From: JANQPX01 sp041398025
GTDB lineage: Bacteria > Pseudomonadota > Alphaproteobacteria > Geminicoccales > Geminicoccaceae
Assembly: GCA_041398025.1 (NCBI GenBank)
Contig: JAWKVM010000008.1
Location: forward strand, 186,001 to 250,000
Length of the DNA: 64,000 nucleotides
Reading direction: 5' to 3'
Under the pieces are notes generated by a model, which did not search any database, was not told where the DNA came from, and was given only the letters and a program-made list of their open reading frames with translations. The position numbers and the translations under genes are program-made. Position 1 is the first letter of the stretch, and every line of letters begins with the position of its first letter. Shown piece by piece: positions 54,100 to 62,685 of this stretch.

Positions 54100-54927
54100 C
54101 TACTTGACGCTGCCGAGCGACAGGCCGCGCACCATGTAGCGCTGCATCCAGGCGAACACGACGGCGACCGGGACGGTGGCGAGCAGGGTCGCCGCCATGA
54201 CATGGTCCCAGTTGACCTTGTAGGCGGCACCCACCAGCGAATAGATCCTGAGGGTCAGCGTGTAGCTGTCCTGGCTGCGCAGGAGCGAAAGGGCGAGCAC
54301 GAACTCGTTCCAGGTGTTCACGAAGGTCAGGATCGAGGTGACCGCGAGGGCGGGCACGGCCATGGGCAGGAAGATCATGCGCAGGCTCTGCAGCCAGGTG
54401 GCGCCGTCGATCCAGGCGGACTCCTCGATTTCGCGAGGGATCGTCTCGAAAAAGCTCTGCAGCATCCAGGTGGCGAACGCCATGTTGAAGGCACCGTAGG
54501 CGAGGATCAGGGCGATCGGCTGATCGACGAAGCCAAGAGTCGCCATCATGCGGAAAATGCCGATGATCAGCACGATCGGCGACAGCATCTGGGTGATCAG
54601 AAGAAACTGGCGATAGGCCGGCTGGCCCTTGAAGCGAAAGCGCGCCGTGGCATAGCCCGCCGGAATCGCCACCAGGAGGACGAGGAGGACCGAGCTGCCG
54701 CTGACGATCAGGCTGTTCAGAAGCGCTTGCCCGAAGCCGATCGCATGCCACATGTCGACGAAGTTGGACCACGTCAGCGTCGTCGGCCACCAGGTCGGAT
54801 CGAACACGAAGATTTCCGATCGGGGCTTCAGCGCGGTCGAGAGCATCACGGCGTAGGGGAAGAGGATCACCAGCAGGAGCGGCGACAGGATCAGCCAGTA
54901 GAGGACGCTCTTTTTGGCCTTGCTCAA
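54100..54927 (-). CDS. Carbohydrate ABC transporter permease (CUT1, MalG-like)
   Basis: 275 residues, six transmembrane segments, with EAA loop EIEESAWIDGATWLQSLRMIFLP. The start is the TTG of SKAKKSVLYW inside the stop of the preceding permease gene (ATTGA), so the two are translationally coupled. Long upstream readings in this frame are shadows. Pairs with the MalF-like permease in the inner membrane. Confidence 0.88.
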   Translation of the reverse strand: MSKAKKSVLYWLILSPLLLVILFPYAVMLSTALKPRSEIFVFDPTWWPTTLTWSNFVDMWHAIGFGQALLNSLIVSGSSVLLVLLVAIPAGYATARFRFKGQPAYRQFLLITQMLSPIVLIIGIFRMMATLGFVDQPIALILAYGAFNMAFATWMLQSFFETIPREIEESAWIDGATWLQSLRMIFLPMAVPALAVTSILTFVNTWNEFVLALSLLRSQDSYTLTLRIYSLVGAAYKVNWDHVMAATLLATVPVAVVFAWMQRYMVRGLSLGSVK

Positions 54928-55805
54928 TGCCCGGCTCCCTGGGGCTGCTTCATCTGCATGCGCGCATAGACGATGGTGAAGGCGAGCAGGATGGCGAACA
55001 TGATCAGGGACATGGCGGCGGCGTCGCCGATGCGGCCATACTGGAAGGCGAGCTTGTAGAGATAGGTGACGAGAATGTCGGTGCCGTTGGCGGGATCGCC
55101 CTTGGTCATCACCCAGATGATCGGAAAGGAGTTGAACACGTGGATGACGTTCAGCACGAGGGCGATGTTGAAGAAGCTTTTCAGGAGCGGCATGGTCAAC
55201 TTGGTGAAGCGCTGCCAGGCGTTCGCCCCGTCGATTCTGGCCGCCTCGTAGATCTCGCCCGGCAGCGACGACAGGCCGCCTAGAAAGACCGTGGTGGTGA
55301 ACGGGATCGAGACCAGGATGCCCACCAGGATCTCGACCGGAAAGGCGATGCCGGCGGTCGCCAGCCATTCGACCGGGCGCGCGAGAATGCCGAGATCCTG
55401 CAGCGTCTCGTTGACCATGCCGTACTGACCGTGCAGCGACCATTTCCAGACGATCGCGGTCATGGTCAGCGACACCGCCCAGGGCAGCATGATGATCACG
55501 CGCATCAGCCCGCGGCCATGGAAATCGTCGTTCAGGATGAGGGCGATCGGCAGGGACAGGAGCAGCGTGCCGCCGACCACGCCCACGGTCCAGATCAGGG
55601 TGCGCCAGAGGGACGCCCAGAAGATCGGATCGGCGGCCAGCGTCTGGAAGTTGCCGATGCCGACGAAATCCCGAAGCTTGCCGAAACGGTTGACCTCATG
55701 GACCGCGGCCATGACCACGTCGTAGATCGGATAGCCGATGATCCAAAAGGCCAGCAGCAGGCTCGGCAGGATCATCACCCAGGCGCTGCGAGCGCCGACG
55801 TTCAC
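54924..55805 (-). CDS. Carbohydrate ABC transporter permease (CUT1, MalF-like)
   Basis: 293 residues, six transmembrane segments. The EAA loop is LPGEIYEAARIDGANAWQRFTKLTMPLL. Motifs LPWAVSLTMTAIVWKW and DILVTYLYKLAFQYGRIGDAAAMSLIMF fit the first permease of sugar/glycerol-3-phosphate-type importers. The start is GTG with no strong SD. It follows the binding-protein gene after a 167-bp gap holding a strong stem-loop. Confidence 0.9.
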   Translation of the reverse strand: MNVGARSAWVMILPSLLLAFWIIGYPIYDVVMAAVHEVNRFGKLRDFVGIGNFQTLAADPIFWASLWRTLIWTVGVVGGTLLLSLPIALILNDDFHGRGLMRVIIMLPWAVSLTMTAIVWKWSLHGQYGMVNETLQDLGILARPVEWLATAGIAFPVEILVGILVSIPFTTTVFLGGLSSLPGEIYEAARIDGANAWQRFTKLTMPLLKSFFNIALVLNVIHVFNSFPIIWVMTKGDPANGTDILVTYLYKLAFQYGRIGDAAAMSLIMFAILLAFTIVYARMQMKQPQGAGH

Positions 55806-55835
55806 TTGGCGGGACCCGGCTCGGACGGGAGAGGG

Positions 55836-55865
55836 AGGCCGGGCGCCTCGAGACGCGCCCGGCCT
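55836..55865 (-). promoter_or_regulatory. Intercistronic stem-loop after the CUT1 binding-protein gene
   Basis: AGGCCGGGCGC and GCGCCCGGCCT (55836-55846, 55855-55865) form an 11-bp perfect stem with an 8-nt loop. It lies between the binding-protein stop and the permease start, with no T-run, and would be suited to stabilising the upstream mRNA. Confidence 0.6.
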
Positions 55866-55972
55866 GTGGTCATGTCTGGCGGCAAGGCCGAAACCAACGA
55901 ACCCTCCGAAAACCTGGGCGCAAACCGCCGATCACGGTGATGGCGGCCTGAACCCAATGCTGAGGGCATCCC

Positions 55973-57208
55973 TCAGTTCAGGATGCCGTTGATCTTGTCG
56001 GCGGCAGCCTGCATGGCGGCCTCGACCTCGGCGTCGCCGGTGTAGACCTGCTGCAGCGCCGCTTTGGTGGCGTCGGCGATCTCCTCCCAATTGGCGATCA
56101 GGGGCGCGAACTTGGCGTAGGGCAGCATGTCGGTGAACGCCTTGAGCTCGGGATCGTCGGCGAAGTAGGGATCTGCCGCCACCGATTTGAACACCGGAAG
56201 GAAGCCTTCCTTCTGGGTGAACTCGTTGCGCCATTTGTCGGTGAAGGCGGTCTCCGAGAGGAACTTCCAGGCCTCCTCCTTCACGTCGCTGTCGGCGAAC
56301 ATCACGATGCTGTCGGTGACGCCGTAGGTCGCCTGGGCCGTGGCCATGGGAATGGCGGCGATGCCGTAATCGACATCGGGCGCCTCTTCCTTCATCTGGC
56401 CGCGCAGCCAGGGTCCGGACAGGATCATGCCGACCTTGCCCTGCTTGAGCATGCTTTCGACGTCCTGGCGATTGTAGTTGGTCACGCCCGGCTGGGTAAG
56501 GCCGGCGTCGATCAGGCCCTTGTAACGGTTGGTCGCGGCGATCGCAGCCTCGCTGGCGATGCCGCTCTGGCCGTTCTCGTCGAGGATGTCGCCGCCATGT
56601 GTCCAGAGCGCGTAGTACCAATAGGCGTCGGTCTCGGTGTCGCCGCCACCCTGCAGGCCGAAGCCGTAGATGTCCTCGCCAAGGGCACTGACCTTTTCGG
56701 CTGCGCCCTCCAGATCGTCCCAGGTGGCGGGCGGCTCGGCGACGCCGGCCTGCTCCAGGAGCGCCTTGTTGTAGTACATGGCGCGGGCGGATGCGGCGAC
56801 CGGCAGGCCGTAGATCTCGCCGTCGATGGTCGAGGGGCCCATGAAGGTCTCGATGAACCGGCCCTTGAACTCGTCGTCCATGTAGCCGCTCAAGGGCTCG
56901 ACGATGTCGTTCTCGACGAAGTCCACCAGCCAGCGCGTGCCGATGATCGAGATGTCCGGCGCCGTGCCGCCGGCGATGTCGGTGGTCAGGCGCTGCTGCA
57001 GATTGCCCCAGGCGACGTCCTCGATGACGATGTCGATGTCGGGATTGGCGGCTTCGAACTCCTCGGCCATGGCCTCGAAGATCGGGGCGGTCTGGTCGCT
57101 GTAGTGCGACACGATCACCCTGACCTCGGCGGCCGAAGCGGCCGTCCCCATACCCATTGCAAGCGCCAGCACCGAAGCCGCGCCGAGCCACCGACCGTTC
57201 ATGCCCAT
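55973..57208 (-). CDS. CUT1 extracellular sugar-binding protein
   Basis: 411 residues. The signal peptide (…VLALAMGMGTAASA) precedes an SBP_bac_1 fold with EVRVIVSHYSDQTAPIFEAMAEEFEAANPDIDIVIE, AWGNLQQRLTTDIAGGTAPDISII and MLKQGKVGMILSGPWLRGQM. The pattern matches binding proteins for oligosaccharides or glycerol-phosphate diesters. Start at the ATG of GMNGRWL, with GAGGGAG upstream. First gene of the importer; its mRNA probably exceeds that of the permeases because of the hairpin. No ATPase in the operon. Confidence 0.92.
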   Translation of the reverse strand: MGMNGRWLGAASVLALAMGMGTAASAAEVRVIVSHYSDQTAPIFEAMAEEFEAANPDIDIVIEDVAWGNLQQRLTTDIAGGTAPDISIIGTRWLVDFVENDIVEPLSGYMDDEFKGRFIETFMGPSTIDGEIYGLPVAASARAMYYNKALLEQAGVAEPPATWDDLEGAAEKVSALGEDIYGFGLQGGGDTETDAYWYYALWTHGGDILDENGQSGIASEAAIAATNRYKGLIDAGLTQPGVTNYNRQDVESMLKQGKVGMILSGPWLRGQMKEEAPDVDYGIAAIPMATAQATYGVTDSIVMFADSDVKEEAWKFLSETAFTDKWRNEFTQKEGFLPVFKSVAADPYFADDPELKAFTDMLPYAKFAPLIANWEEIADATKAALQQVYTGDAEVEAAMQAAADKINGILN

Positions 57209-57303
57209 GCCAAGTCTCCCTCGCTTTCGATTTTGCACCACTTTGTCGATGATAGGATCGAATCGGCTCCAACGGCAACCAGGCGGGGCCTGGAGCCCGA
57301 ACT

Positions 57304-57741
57304 TTAGATCGAAGCTGGATCGAGGCGCTTTTGCAGGAAGTATCTGACGTGACCGCTTGGGAAATCGTCGATCCGACCGAAGGTGCGAAAACCGAGCTTT
57401 TCGTAGAAGGTCGGGGCCTGGAAGCTGTAGGTGCTGACCCAGATGCCGGTAAGGCCGCGCTGTTCGGCCTCCGCCTCGGCCGCCTGCATCAGACGGACAC
57501 CCAGGCCCCTGCCGCGTTCGCGCCGCGCGACCCAGAGCAAATTGACGTAGAGCCAGTCCCAGACGCTCGCGCCGACCAGGGCGCCCTGGATGACATCGCC
57601 TTCGCTCAGCGTGATGGTCAGCGGGGACGGCGCGTAGCCGGCCACACCGTTCGGAACGGTCTCATCCATACCCGCGCCGATGCGATCGATCAGATCGGCA
57701 TCCGCGGGCTGATCGCTGACGTCGATGGCGAATTCGTCCAA
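57304..57741 (-). CDS. GNAT N-acetyltransferase
   Basis: 145 residues. The acetyl-CoA-binding motif is RRERGRGLGVRLMQAAEAEAEQRG (R/Q-x-x-G-x-G pattern), followed by VSTYSFQAPTFYEKLGFRTFG. The start is a TTG with a good SD, GGAGGGA, about 7 nt before. Domain complete. It could acetylate an amine, antibiotic or protein N-terminus; the substrate is not evident. It stands alone between an ABC operon and a sulfotransferase. Confidence 0.85.
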   Translation of the reverse strand: MDEFAIDVSDQPADADLIDRIGAGMDETVPNGVAGYAPSPLTITLSEGDVIQGALVGASVWDWLYVNLLWVARRERGRGLGVRLMQAAEAEAEQRGLTGIWVSTYSFQAPTFYEKLGFRTFGRIDDFPSGHVRYFLQKRLDPASI

Positions 57742-57801
57742 GGCATTCCCTCCGGTTCAGACCGGAGAAGGCTAGCACGGACCGACGGCGAGGGCTCCTG
57801 C

Positions 57802-58830
57802 TCAGGACGGGCTGCGGCCGCGGGCGAGCCAGCGCGGCTGCGGCCGTCGGCGCGCAGGGCCGCCGGCCTCCCAGCCATCCGCCGCCTCGCTCCGGCGCCA
57901 GAGGCGGACGAGCGGGGCGGTGACCAGGGAGACCAGGCGCATGTGCAGAGGCGGCATGGTCGCGCGCCAGCTTTCCGTGAAGGTCACCGGCAGCTCTTCC
58001 CAGCGCGGGCGGTTGCCGGCGACGCCGTGGTTCACGTCGAAGCGTGTGCTGTGCACGCGCTCGGCATCGAACGGCACCTGCAGCCAGGCGCAGATCGCGC
58101 CGAGCGTGCCCTCGGGATCGGCGGCGAGGTCCTCGTAGCGCACCCGCTTGACCGCTTCCGGCCAGAACATGCGCCAGAGCAGCGCCACGCCGATCAGATT
58201 GTCCACCAGCCAGCGGCCGGCATATTTGATCACGGCGCCCGTGCCCTCCGCCCCGGCCGAACGCATCATGTTGGCGACGAAGCCCTCGGGGCGGCGCACC
58301 AGATGGATCACCCGGATGTCGAAATGGCCCGATGCCTGCAGCCAGAGCAGGCGGTAGGGGTCCTTGGAGGCATCGATCAGCCAGCTCACCTGGTCCTGAT
58401 GCGCTTCGGCCGCCTCCTTCACCTCCTCGAGCGCCCGAAGATTGCTGGAGGCGTAGGCGTCGGCGATCGCCCGCTGCGTCGGCAGCGGACCGCCGGTCAG
58501 AATCGAGGGGAGGAGCGGCCAGCGCACCACCTTGCCGCTGGGATGGCGGCCGGAGCGGAAATAGCCGATGGGAAAGCGCATGCTGCGGCGCACGCGCTCC
58601 AGGATCGGGCTCCAGAAATCGCACTGGCCGAGCGGACTGAGGCAGCCGCAGGGCAGCTGCTGGCCGACGCCGATGTCGAGCAGCTGGAACTCGCCGAGCG
58701 TCCAGCATTCGGGTTGCGCGCCCAGAAGAACGTCGAGCAGGGTCGAGCCGCTCCGCCCGGTGCTGAGAATGTAGACCAGGGGAAGCTTGCTGCGGCGATC
58801 CCGCGTGTCTGTGGCGCGTCGCTGGGCCAT
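57802..58830 (-). CDS. Sulfotransferase family protein (second copy type)
   Basis: 342 residues. PAPS 5' loop in YILSTGRSGSTLLDVLLG, 3' site in VIHLVRRPEGFVANMMRS. A CGCLSPLGQC pair of Cys-rich turns after the first domain and a basic tail (RRRPQPRWLARGR) are unusual. It is distinct in sequence from the first sulfotransferase, which lies some 3.8 kb away on the other side of the CUT1 importer. It probably sulfates a surface glycan or lipid. The ATG is clear; the SD is weak. Confidence 0.85.
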   Translation of the reverse strand: MAQRRATDTRDRRSKLPLVYILSTGRSGSTLLDVLLGAQPECWTLGEFQLLDIGVGQQLPCGCLSPLGQCDFWSPILERVRRSMRFPIGYFRSGRHPSGKVVRWPLLPSILTGGPLPTQRAIADAYASSNLRALEEVKEAAEAHQDQVSWLIDASKDPYRLLWLQASGHFDIRVIHLVRRPEGFVANMMRSAGAEGTGAVIKYAGRWLVDNLIGVALLWRMFWPEAVKRVRYEDLAADPEGTLGAICAWLQVPFDAERVHSTRFDVNHGVAGNRPRWEELPVTFTESWRATMPPLHMRLVSLVTAPLVRLWRRSEAADGWEAGGPARRRPQPRWLARGRSPS

Positions 58831-58908
58831 GGGCGCACTGTACCTCGACTTCGAAAAGCTGGCATCGGGGAATTTCAGATGGATTTATTGAGGTTTGAGC
58901 GTTTTCCT

Positions 58909-58946
58909 CATGTGGATAATCAACTTATGGACATGTTATCCACATG
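58909..58946. promoter_or_regulatory. Two perfect DnaA-box consensus sites in inverted repeat
   Basis: TGTGGATAA (58911-58919) and TTATCCACA (58936-58944) are each exact matches to the strict DnaA 9-mer, in opposite orientation, 16 bp between, within an 11-bp inverted repeat CATGTGGATAA/TTATCCACATG. The surrounding 150 bp are markedly AT-rich. This is between the sulfotransferase and PotC-like genes. It may titrate DnaA or be a plain operator dyad. Confidence 0.7.
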
Positions 58947-59074
58947 GCAACTGCTACATTGGTCTTGACGGAAAAAATTCGACTAACAGTAGAAATTGAC
59001 GATCCCTCACCATTCAGGCACCAAGCCTTCCCTGCATGCTCGAACCCAAGGTCAGCCCTGCGGCCGGTGGCCGC

Positions 59075-59986
59075 CTAGGTGGGGCGGATGCCGCGCAGGC
59101 GCTCGTTGCGGCGACGCAGCAGTTCCATGGCGGTCAGGAGGCCGATCGAGATGATCACCAGGATGGTGGCGACCGCGAGGATGGTCGGCGAGATCTGCTC
59201 GCGGATGCCGGACCACATCTGACGCGGGATGGTGCGCTGCTCGGGGCCGGCGAGGAACAGCACGGCGACCACCTCGTCGAAGGAGGTGATGAAGGCAAAG
59301 AGGCCGCCCGAGACCACGCCCGGGATGATCAGCGGCATCTGCACCTTGAAGAAGGTGCGGATCGGATTGGCGCCGAGCGACGCCGCGGCGCGCACCAGGC
59401 TGTTGTCGAACCCGACGAGGGTCGCGGTCACCGTGATGATGACGAACGGCGTGCCCAGCGCCGCATGGGCGAGGATCACGCCCAGATAGGTCTGGCTCAG
59501 CTTGATCTGGCTGTAGAAGTAGAACATGCCCGCCGCGGTGATCACCAGGGGCACGATCATCGGCGAGATCAGGATCGACATGATCGCGCCGCGATAGGGC
59601 ATTTCCGAGCGCGACAGGCCGATCGCGGCCAAGGTGCCGAGCGCGGTCGCGAGCAGGGTCGCGGCGATGCCGATGATGAAGCTGTTCTTCATCGCCCTGA
59701 CCCACTGGGCGTTCGCCCACATGTCCGCCCACCAGGCCACCCCTTCGGCATTGGGATTGGCCATGCCGTTCGAGAAGATGTCCTGATACCAGCGCAGGCT
59801 GTAGGCGTCGGGATCGAGGCTCATCATGCCCTTGGTGAAGCTGAAATAGGGCTCCGCGTTGAAGGAGAGCGGCACGATCACCAGGATCGGCGTGATCAGG
59901 AAGATGAAAATCAGCGCGCAGATCACGCGAAAGCCGTAATACCAGGCCCGCTCGCCGGTGCTCGCATACGGAGGCAGTTCACTCAT
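59075..59986 (-). CDS. potC: ABC transporter permease, PotC-like
   Basis: 303 residues, six transmembrane segments. The EAA loop AAASLGANPIRTFFKVQMPLI, with FDEVVAVLFLAGPEQRTIPRQMW, matches spermidine/putrescine-type importer permeases. Last gene of a four-gene operon (ATPase, binding protein, PotB, PotC). A 168-bp gap with a palindrome separates it from PotB. Substrate could be a polyamine or another small cationic or acidic solute. Confidence 0.9.
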   Translation of the reverse strand: MSELPPYASTGERAWYYGFRVICALIFIFLITPILVIVPLSFNAEPYFSFTKGMMSLDPDAYSLRWYQDIFSNGMANPNAEGVAWWADMWANAQWVRAMKNSFIIGIAATLLATALGTLAAIGLSRSEMPYRGAIMSILISPMIVPLVITAAGMFYFYSQIKLSQTYLGVILAHAALGTPFVIITVTATLVGFDNSLVRAAASLGANPIRTFFKVQMPLIIPGVVSGGLFAFITSFDEVVAVLFLAGPEQRTIPRQMWSGIREQISPTILAVATILVIISIGLLTAMELLRRRNERLRGIRPT

Positions 59987-60139
59987 GTGGCACGGCCACT
60001 TCGTTGACTTGACGGAGACTCTGCAAGGCCGCTGGCGACAGCGGACCGAACGTCTTTGAAGCGGTCACGTTGCTGGCCGAGGCACGATGCCGACCATTGG
60101 ATGACACCGTTCCCGCTGGGCTCAGGCCCAAAGTGAATG

Positions 60140-60156
60140 AGGTGATCATATCACCT
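60140..60156 (-). promoter_or_regulatory. 17-bp palindrome between potB-like and potC-like genes
   Basis: AGGTGAT-CAT-ATCACCT overlaps the PotB-like stop codon. It is perfect over 7 bp per arm. It may be a binding site for a GntR/TetR-type dimer or part of an intercistronic control site. Confidence 0.4.
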
Positions 60157-61420
60157 AGCCCAGCTTCATGTTGTCGATGCCGACCAGGCGGTCGTAGACC
60201 CAGTAGAGGGTCAGCACGACCGCCAGCAGGATGATCGCGAGCGCCGCGGCCAGCGACCAGTTCAGCGACTTCTGCATGTGGTAGGCGATGAAGTTGGAGA
60301 TGAGCTGGCCGTCCTGGCCGCCGACCAGGGCGGGCGTGATGTAGTAGCCGATCGCCAGGATGAACACGAGCAGCGAGCCCGCGCCGATGCCTGGGATGGT
60401 CTGCGGCGCGTAGACCCGCCAGAACGCGGTCCAGTTGGTGGCGCCGAGCGACTTCGCGGCGCGCATGTAGGACGGCGAGATGGTCTTCATCACCGAATAG
60501 AGGGGGAGAATCATGAAGGGCAGCAGGATGTGGGTCATCGCGATCAGCGTGCCGGTCATGTTGTAGATCAGGGCGAAGCGCTGATCATCCGACGTCAGGC
60601 CGATGGCCACGGACAGGTCGTTGAGGACGCCTTCGGACTGCAGCATGGCGATCCAGGCGGTGGTGCGTACCAGCAGCGACGTCCAGAAGGGAAGCAGCAC
60701 CAGGATCATCAGCAGGTTCGACGTCCTGAGCGGCAGATGGGACAGCAGGTAGGCGACGGGGTAGCCGAGCAGCAGGCAAAGGAGGGTGACCGCGAGCGCC
60801 ACCAGGATGGTCTTGACGAACAGCCAGACATGGATGCGCTGGCGGTCGGGCAGGCGCTCGAAGCTGCCGTCGGCATGATACTGGAAGTCGAGGGCCGCTG
60901 CGAGGAAGGCGGGCGTGACGCTCTGGGACGCGATCTTCATCGCCTGCCAGACCTCGATCTCGCCCCACTCGTCGTCGTCCTCGAGGACCGCCTCCTTGAA
61001 CGGCGCCTCCATCTTTCTGGACGCACGCGCGGTGCCGGTGAACAGCGAGCGCGTGCCGGAGAGCTCCTGGTTCACGCGGGTCGCGACCTGGCCGATGGTC
61101 TTGTCCTCGCGCGCCTGCTGCAGGTCCCGCACCAGGGCGGCATACATCGCCTCGTCGGGCTCGCTGGTCGCGTCCCAATCGCGCAGCAGCTCGGTGCTCG
61201 CCGGCATGTATTGGGCGTAGGTGTTGTTGCTGATGCCCTGCCAAAGAAGCAGGGCGATCGGAATGATGAAGCTGGCGAGAATGAACAGGAGAAGCGGCGC
61301 GACCAGCAGAAAAGCACGCACCCGGCTGACGAACAACGCCTGCGCCAGCTTCTTGCGAAGCGGCGTGCCGTCGGCTGCAAGCATGGGGCCGGCAGCGGCC
61401 GGCGCCGTCATGTCGGTCAT
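60155..61420 (-). CDS. potB: ABC transporter permease, PotB-like with large loop
   Basis: 421 residues. The core fits PotB (EAA loop MRAAKSLGATNWTAFWRVYAPQ). Between the first and second transmembrane segments there is an insert of about 140 residues, acidic and Gln-rich, with a W-E-x-I-E-V-W patch; ordinary PotB has a short loop here. The insert must lie in the periplasm. The upstream gap (93 bp) holds a strong hairpin. ATG start with MTDMTAP. Confidence 0.9.
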   Translation of the reverse strand: MTDMTAPAAAGPMLAADGTPLRKKLAQALFVSRVRAFLLVAPLLLFILASFIIPIALLLWQGISNNTYAQYMPASTELLRDWDATSEPDEAMYAALVRDLQQAREDKTIGQVATRVNQELSGTRSLFTGTARASRKMEAPFKEAVLEDDDEWGEIEVWQAMKIASQSVTPAFLAAALDFQYHADGSFERLPDRQRIHVWLFVKTILVALAVTLLCLLLGYPVAYLLSHLPLRTSNLLMILVLLPFWTSLLVRTTAWIAMLQSEGVLNDLSVAIGLTSDDQRFALIYNMTGTLIAMTHILLPFMILPLYSVMKTISPSYMRAAKSLGATNWTAFWRVYAPQTIPGIGAGSLLVFILAIGYYITPALVGGQDGQLISNFIAYHMQKSLNWSLAAALAIILLAVVLTLYWVYDRLVGIDNMKLG

Positions 61421-61461
61421 GGATGCCTCATCCTGGTCACGGCGTTCCTGCCTCGAGATCC

Positions 61462-61504
61462 GAACCGGGAGCGGCGCTGCGCCCGCAGCACCGCCCCTCG
61501 GTTC
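61462..61504 (-). promoter_or_regulatory. Intercistronic hairpin between potD-like and potB-like genes
   Basis: GAACCG...CGGTTC outer arms (61462-61467 and 61499-61504) enclose an inner GCTGC-GCCC-GCAGC stem-loop. There is no T-run. As in the CUT1 operon, it sits right after the binding-protein gene and may protect the upstream mRNA. Confidence 0.5.
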
Positions 61505-61513
61505 AGCCTGCCG

Positions 61514-62593
61514 CTACTGGGCTAGCCAAGCGTTGAAGCGCTCGTTCAGCTCGTCCTGGTTGTCGGCCCAGAACTCGAAATCGTTGACCAGCGCGGTCTC
61601 CATGTTGGCCTCCGCCGTGGGCATGTGCGGGCCCATCTCGGTCTTGCCGTCGTTGAACACGCCGACCAGCGGGCTCGACGAGCGGCGCGCCGGGCCGTAG
61701 GAGATCCAGCTCGCCTGGTTGGCCAGCTGCTCGGTCTCGGTCGAGAACGTCAGGAAGTCGAGCGCGTCTGCCTCGTTGGGCGCACCCTTGGGGATCGCCC
61801 AGAGATCGAAATCAAGGATCTGCCCGTCCCAGACCACCTCGAAGGGCTGGCTCTCGGCGATCGCGGCGTTGAAGATGCGGCCGTTATAGGCGGTGGTCAT
61901 CACCACCTCGCCGTCGGCGAGAAGCTGCGGCGGCTGGGCACCGGCTTCCCACCAGACCACCTGGTCCTTGATGGTGTCGAGCTTGGCGAAGGCCTGGTCG
62001 ATGCCCTCGTCGGTCTCGAGCACGTCATAGACCTCGTCCACCGGCACGCCGTCGGCGATCAGCGCGAATTCCAGATTGGCCTTCGGCGTCTTCCTCATGC
62101 CGCGCTTGCCCGGATATTTCTCGAGGTCGAAGAAGTCGGCCATCGCGGTCGGCGGGCTGTCGCTCAGCACCGAGCTGTCATAGGCGTAGATGGTCGACCA
62201 GACGATGTTGGCGACCGCGCAGTCGTTGATGGCACCGTCGATGAAGTCTTCCTCGGCCGGCGTGCCGTCGGCGCCCGGCGGCAGGATCGACGGATCGAGC
62301 TCGATGAACAGCCCCTCGTCGCAGCCGCGCACGGCGTCCGAGAGTTCGACGTCGACGATGTCCCAGGTGACGTTGCCGGCCTCGACCTGCGCCTTCACCT
62401 CGGCCAGACCGCCATTGTAGTCCTCGGAAATGATCGCCTTGCCGGTCTTCGCCATCCAGGGCTTCTGATAGGCCTCGACCTGGCTTTTGGTGTAGGCGCC
62501 GCCCCAGGAAACGACCGTGAGATCGTTGGCGGCGGCGGTGCCGGCGACCAGGACGGTCGCGGCCGTGCCGAGAAGGATAGTCTTGAACGTCAT
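61514..62593 (-). CDS. potD: Spermidine/putrescine-type substrate-binding protein, PotD-like
   Basis: 359 residues with a signal peptide (1-23, …VLVAGTAAA) and SBP_bac_8 fold (NDLTVVSWGGAYTKSQVEAYQKPW, WDIVDVELSDAVRGCDEGLF, IVWSTIYAYDSSVL). The internal ATG after GGGAG was chosen because upstream residues do not form a signal. Two further Trp residues line the cleft (VWWEAGAQPP, VWDGQILDFDLWAIP). It binds a polyamine or a related small ligand. Strong SD; second gene in the operon. Confidence 0.9.
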   Translation of the reverse strand: MTFKTILLGTAATVLVAGTAAANDLTVVSWGGAYTKSQVEAYQKPWMAKTGKAIISEDYNGGLAEVKAQVEAGNVTWDIVDVELSDAVRGCDEGLFIELDPSILPPGADGTPAEEDFIDGAINDCAVANIVWSTIYAYDSSVLSDSPPTAMADFFDLEKYPGKRGMRKTPKANLEFALIADGVPVDEVYDVLETDEGIDQAFAKLDTIKDQVVWWEAGAQPPQLLADGEVVMTTAYNGRIFNAAIAESQPFEVVWDGQILDFDLWAIPKGAPNEADALDFLTFSTETEQLANQASWISYGPARRSSSPLVGVFNDGKTEMGPHMPTAEANMETALVNDFEFWADNQDELNERFNAWLAQ

Positions 62594-62685
62594 GAAAGGC
62601 TCCCTTGGTTGATTACGCTTCATTGGCGTCGACATAAGCACAAACTCGCGCCCATGGCGACAATCTGGCTCAGTTGAGCCCACGG

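Noticed and set aside
58831..59074. Chromosome replication origin
   Set aside because: Only two perfect DnaA boxes were seen, without a box cluster, an obvious unwinding element, dnaA, parAB, hemE or gidA nearby.
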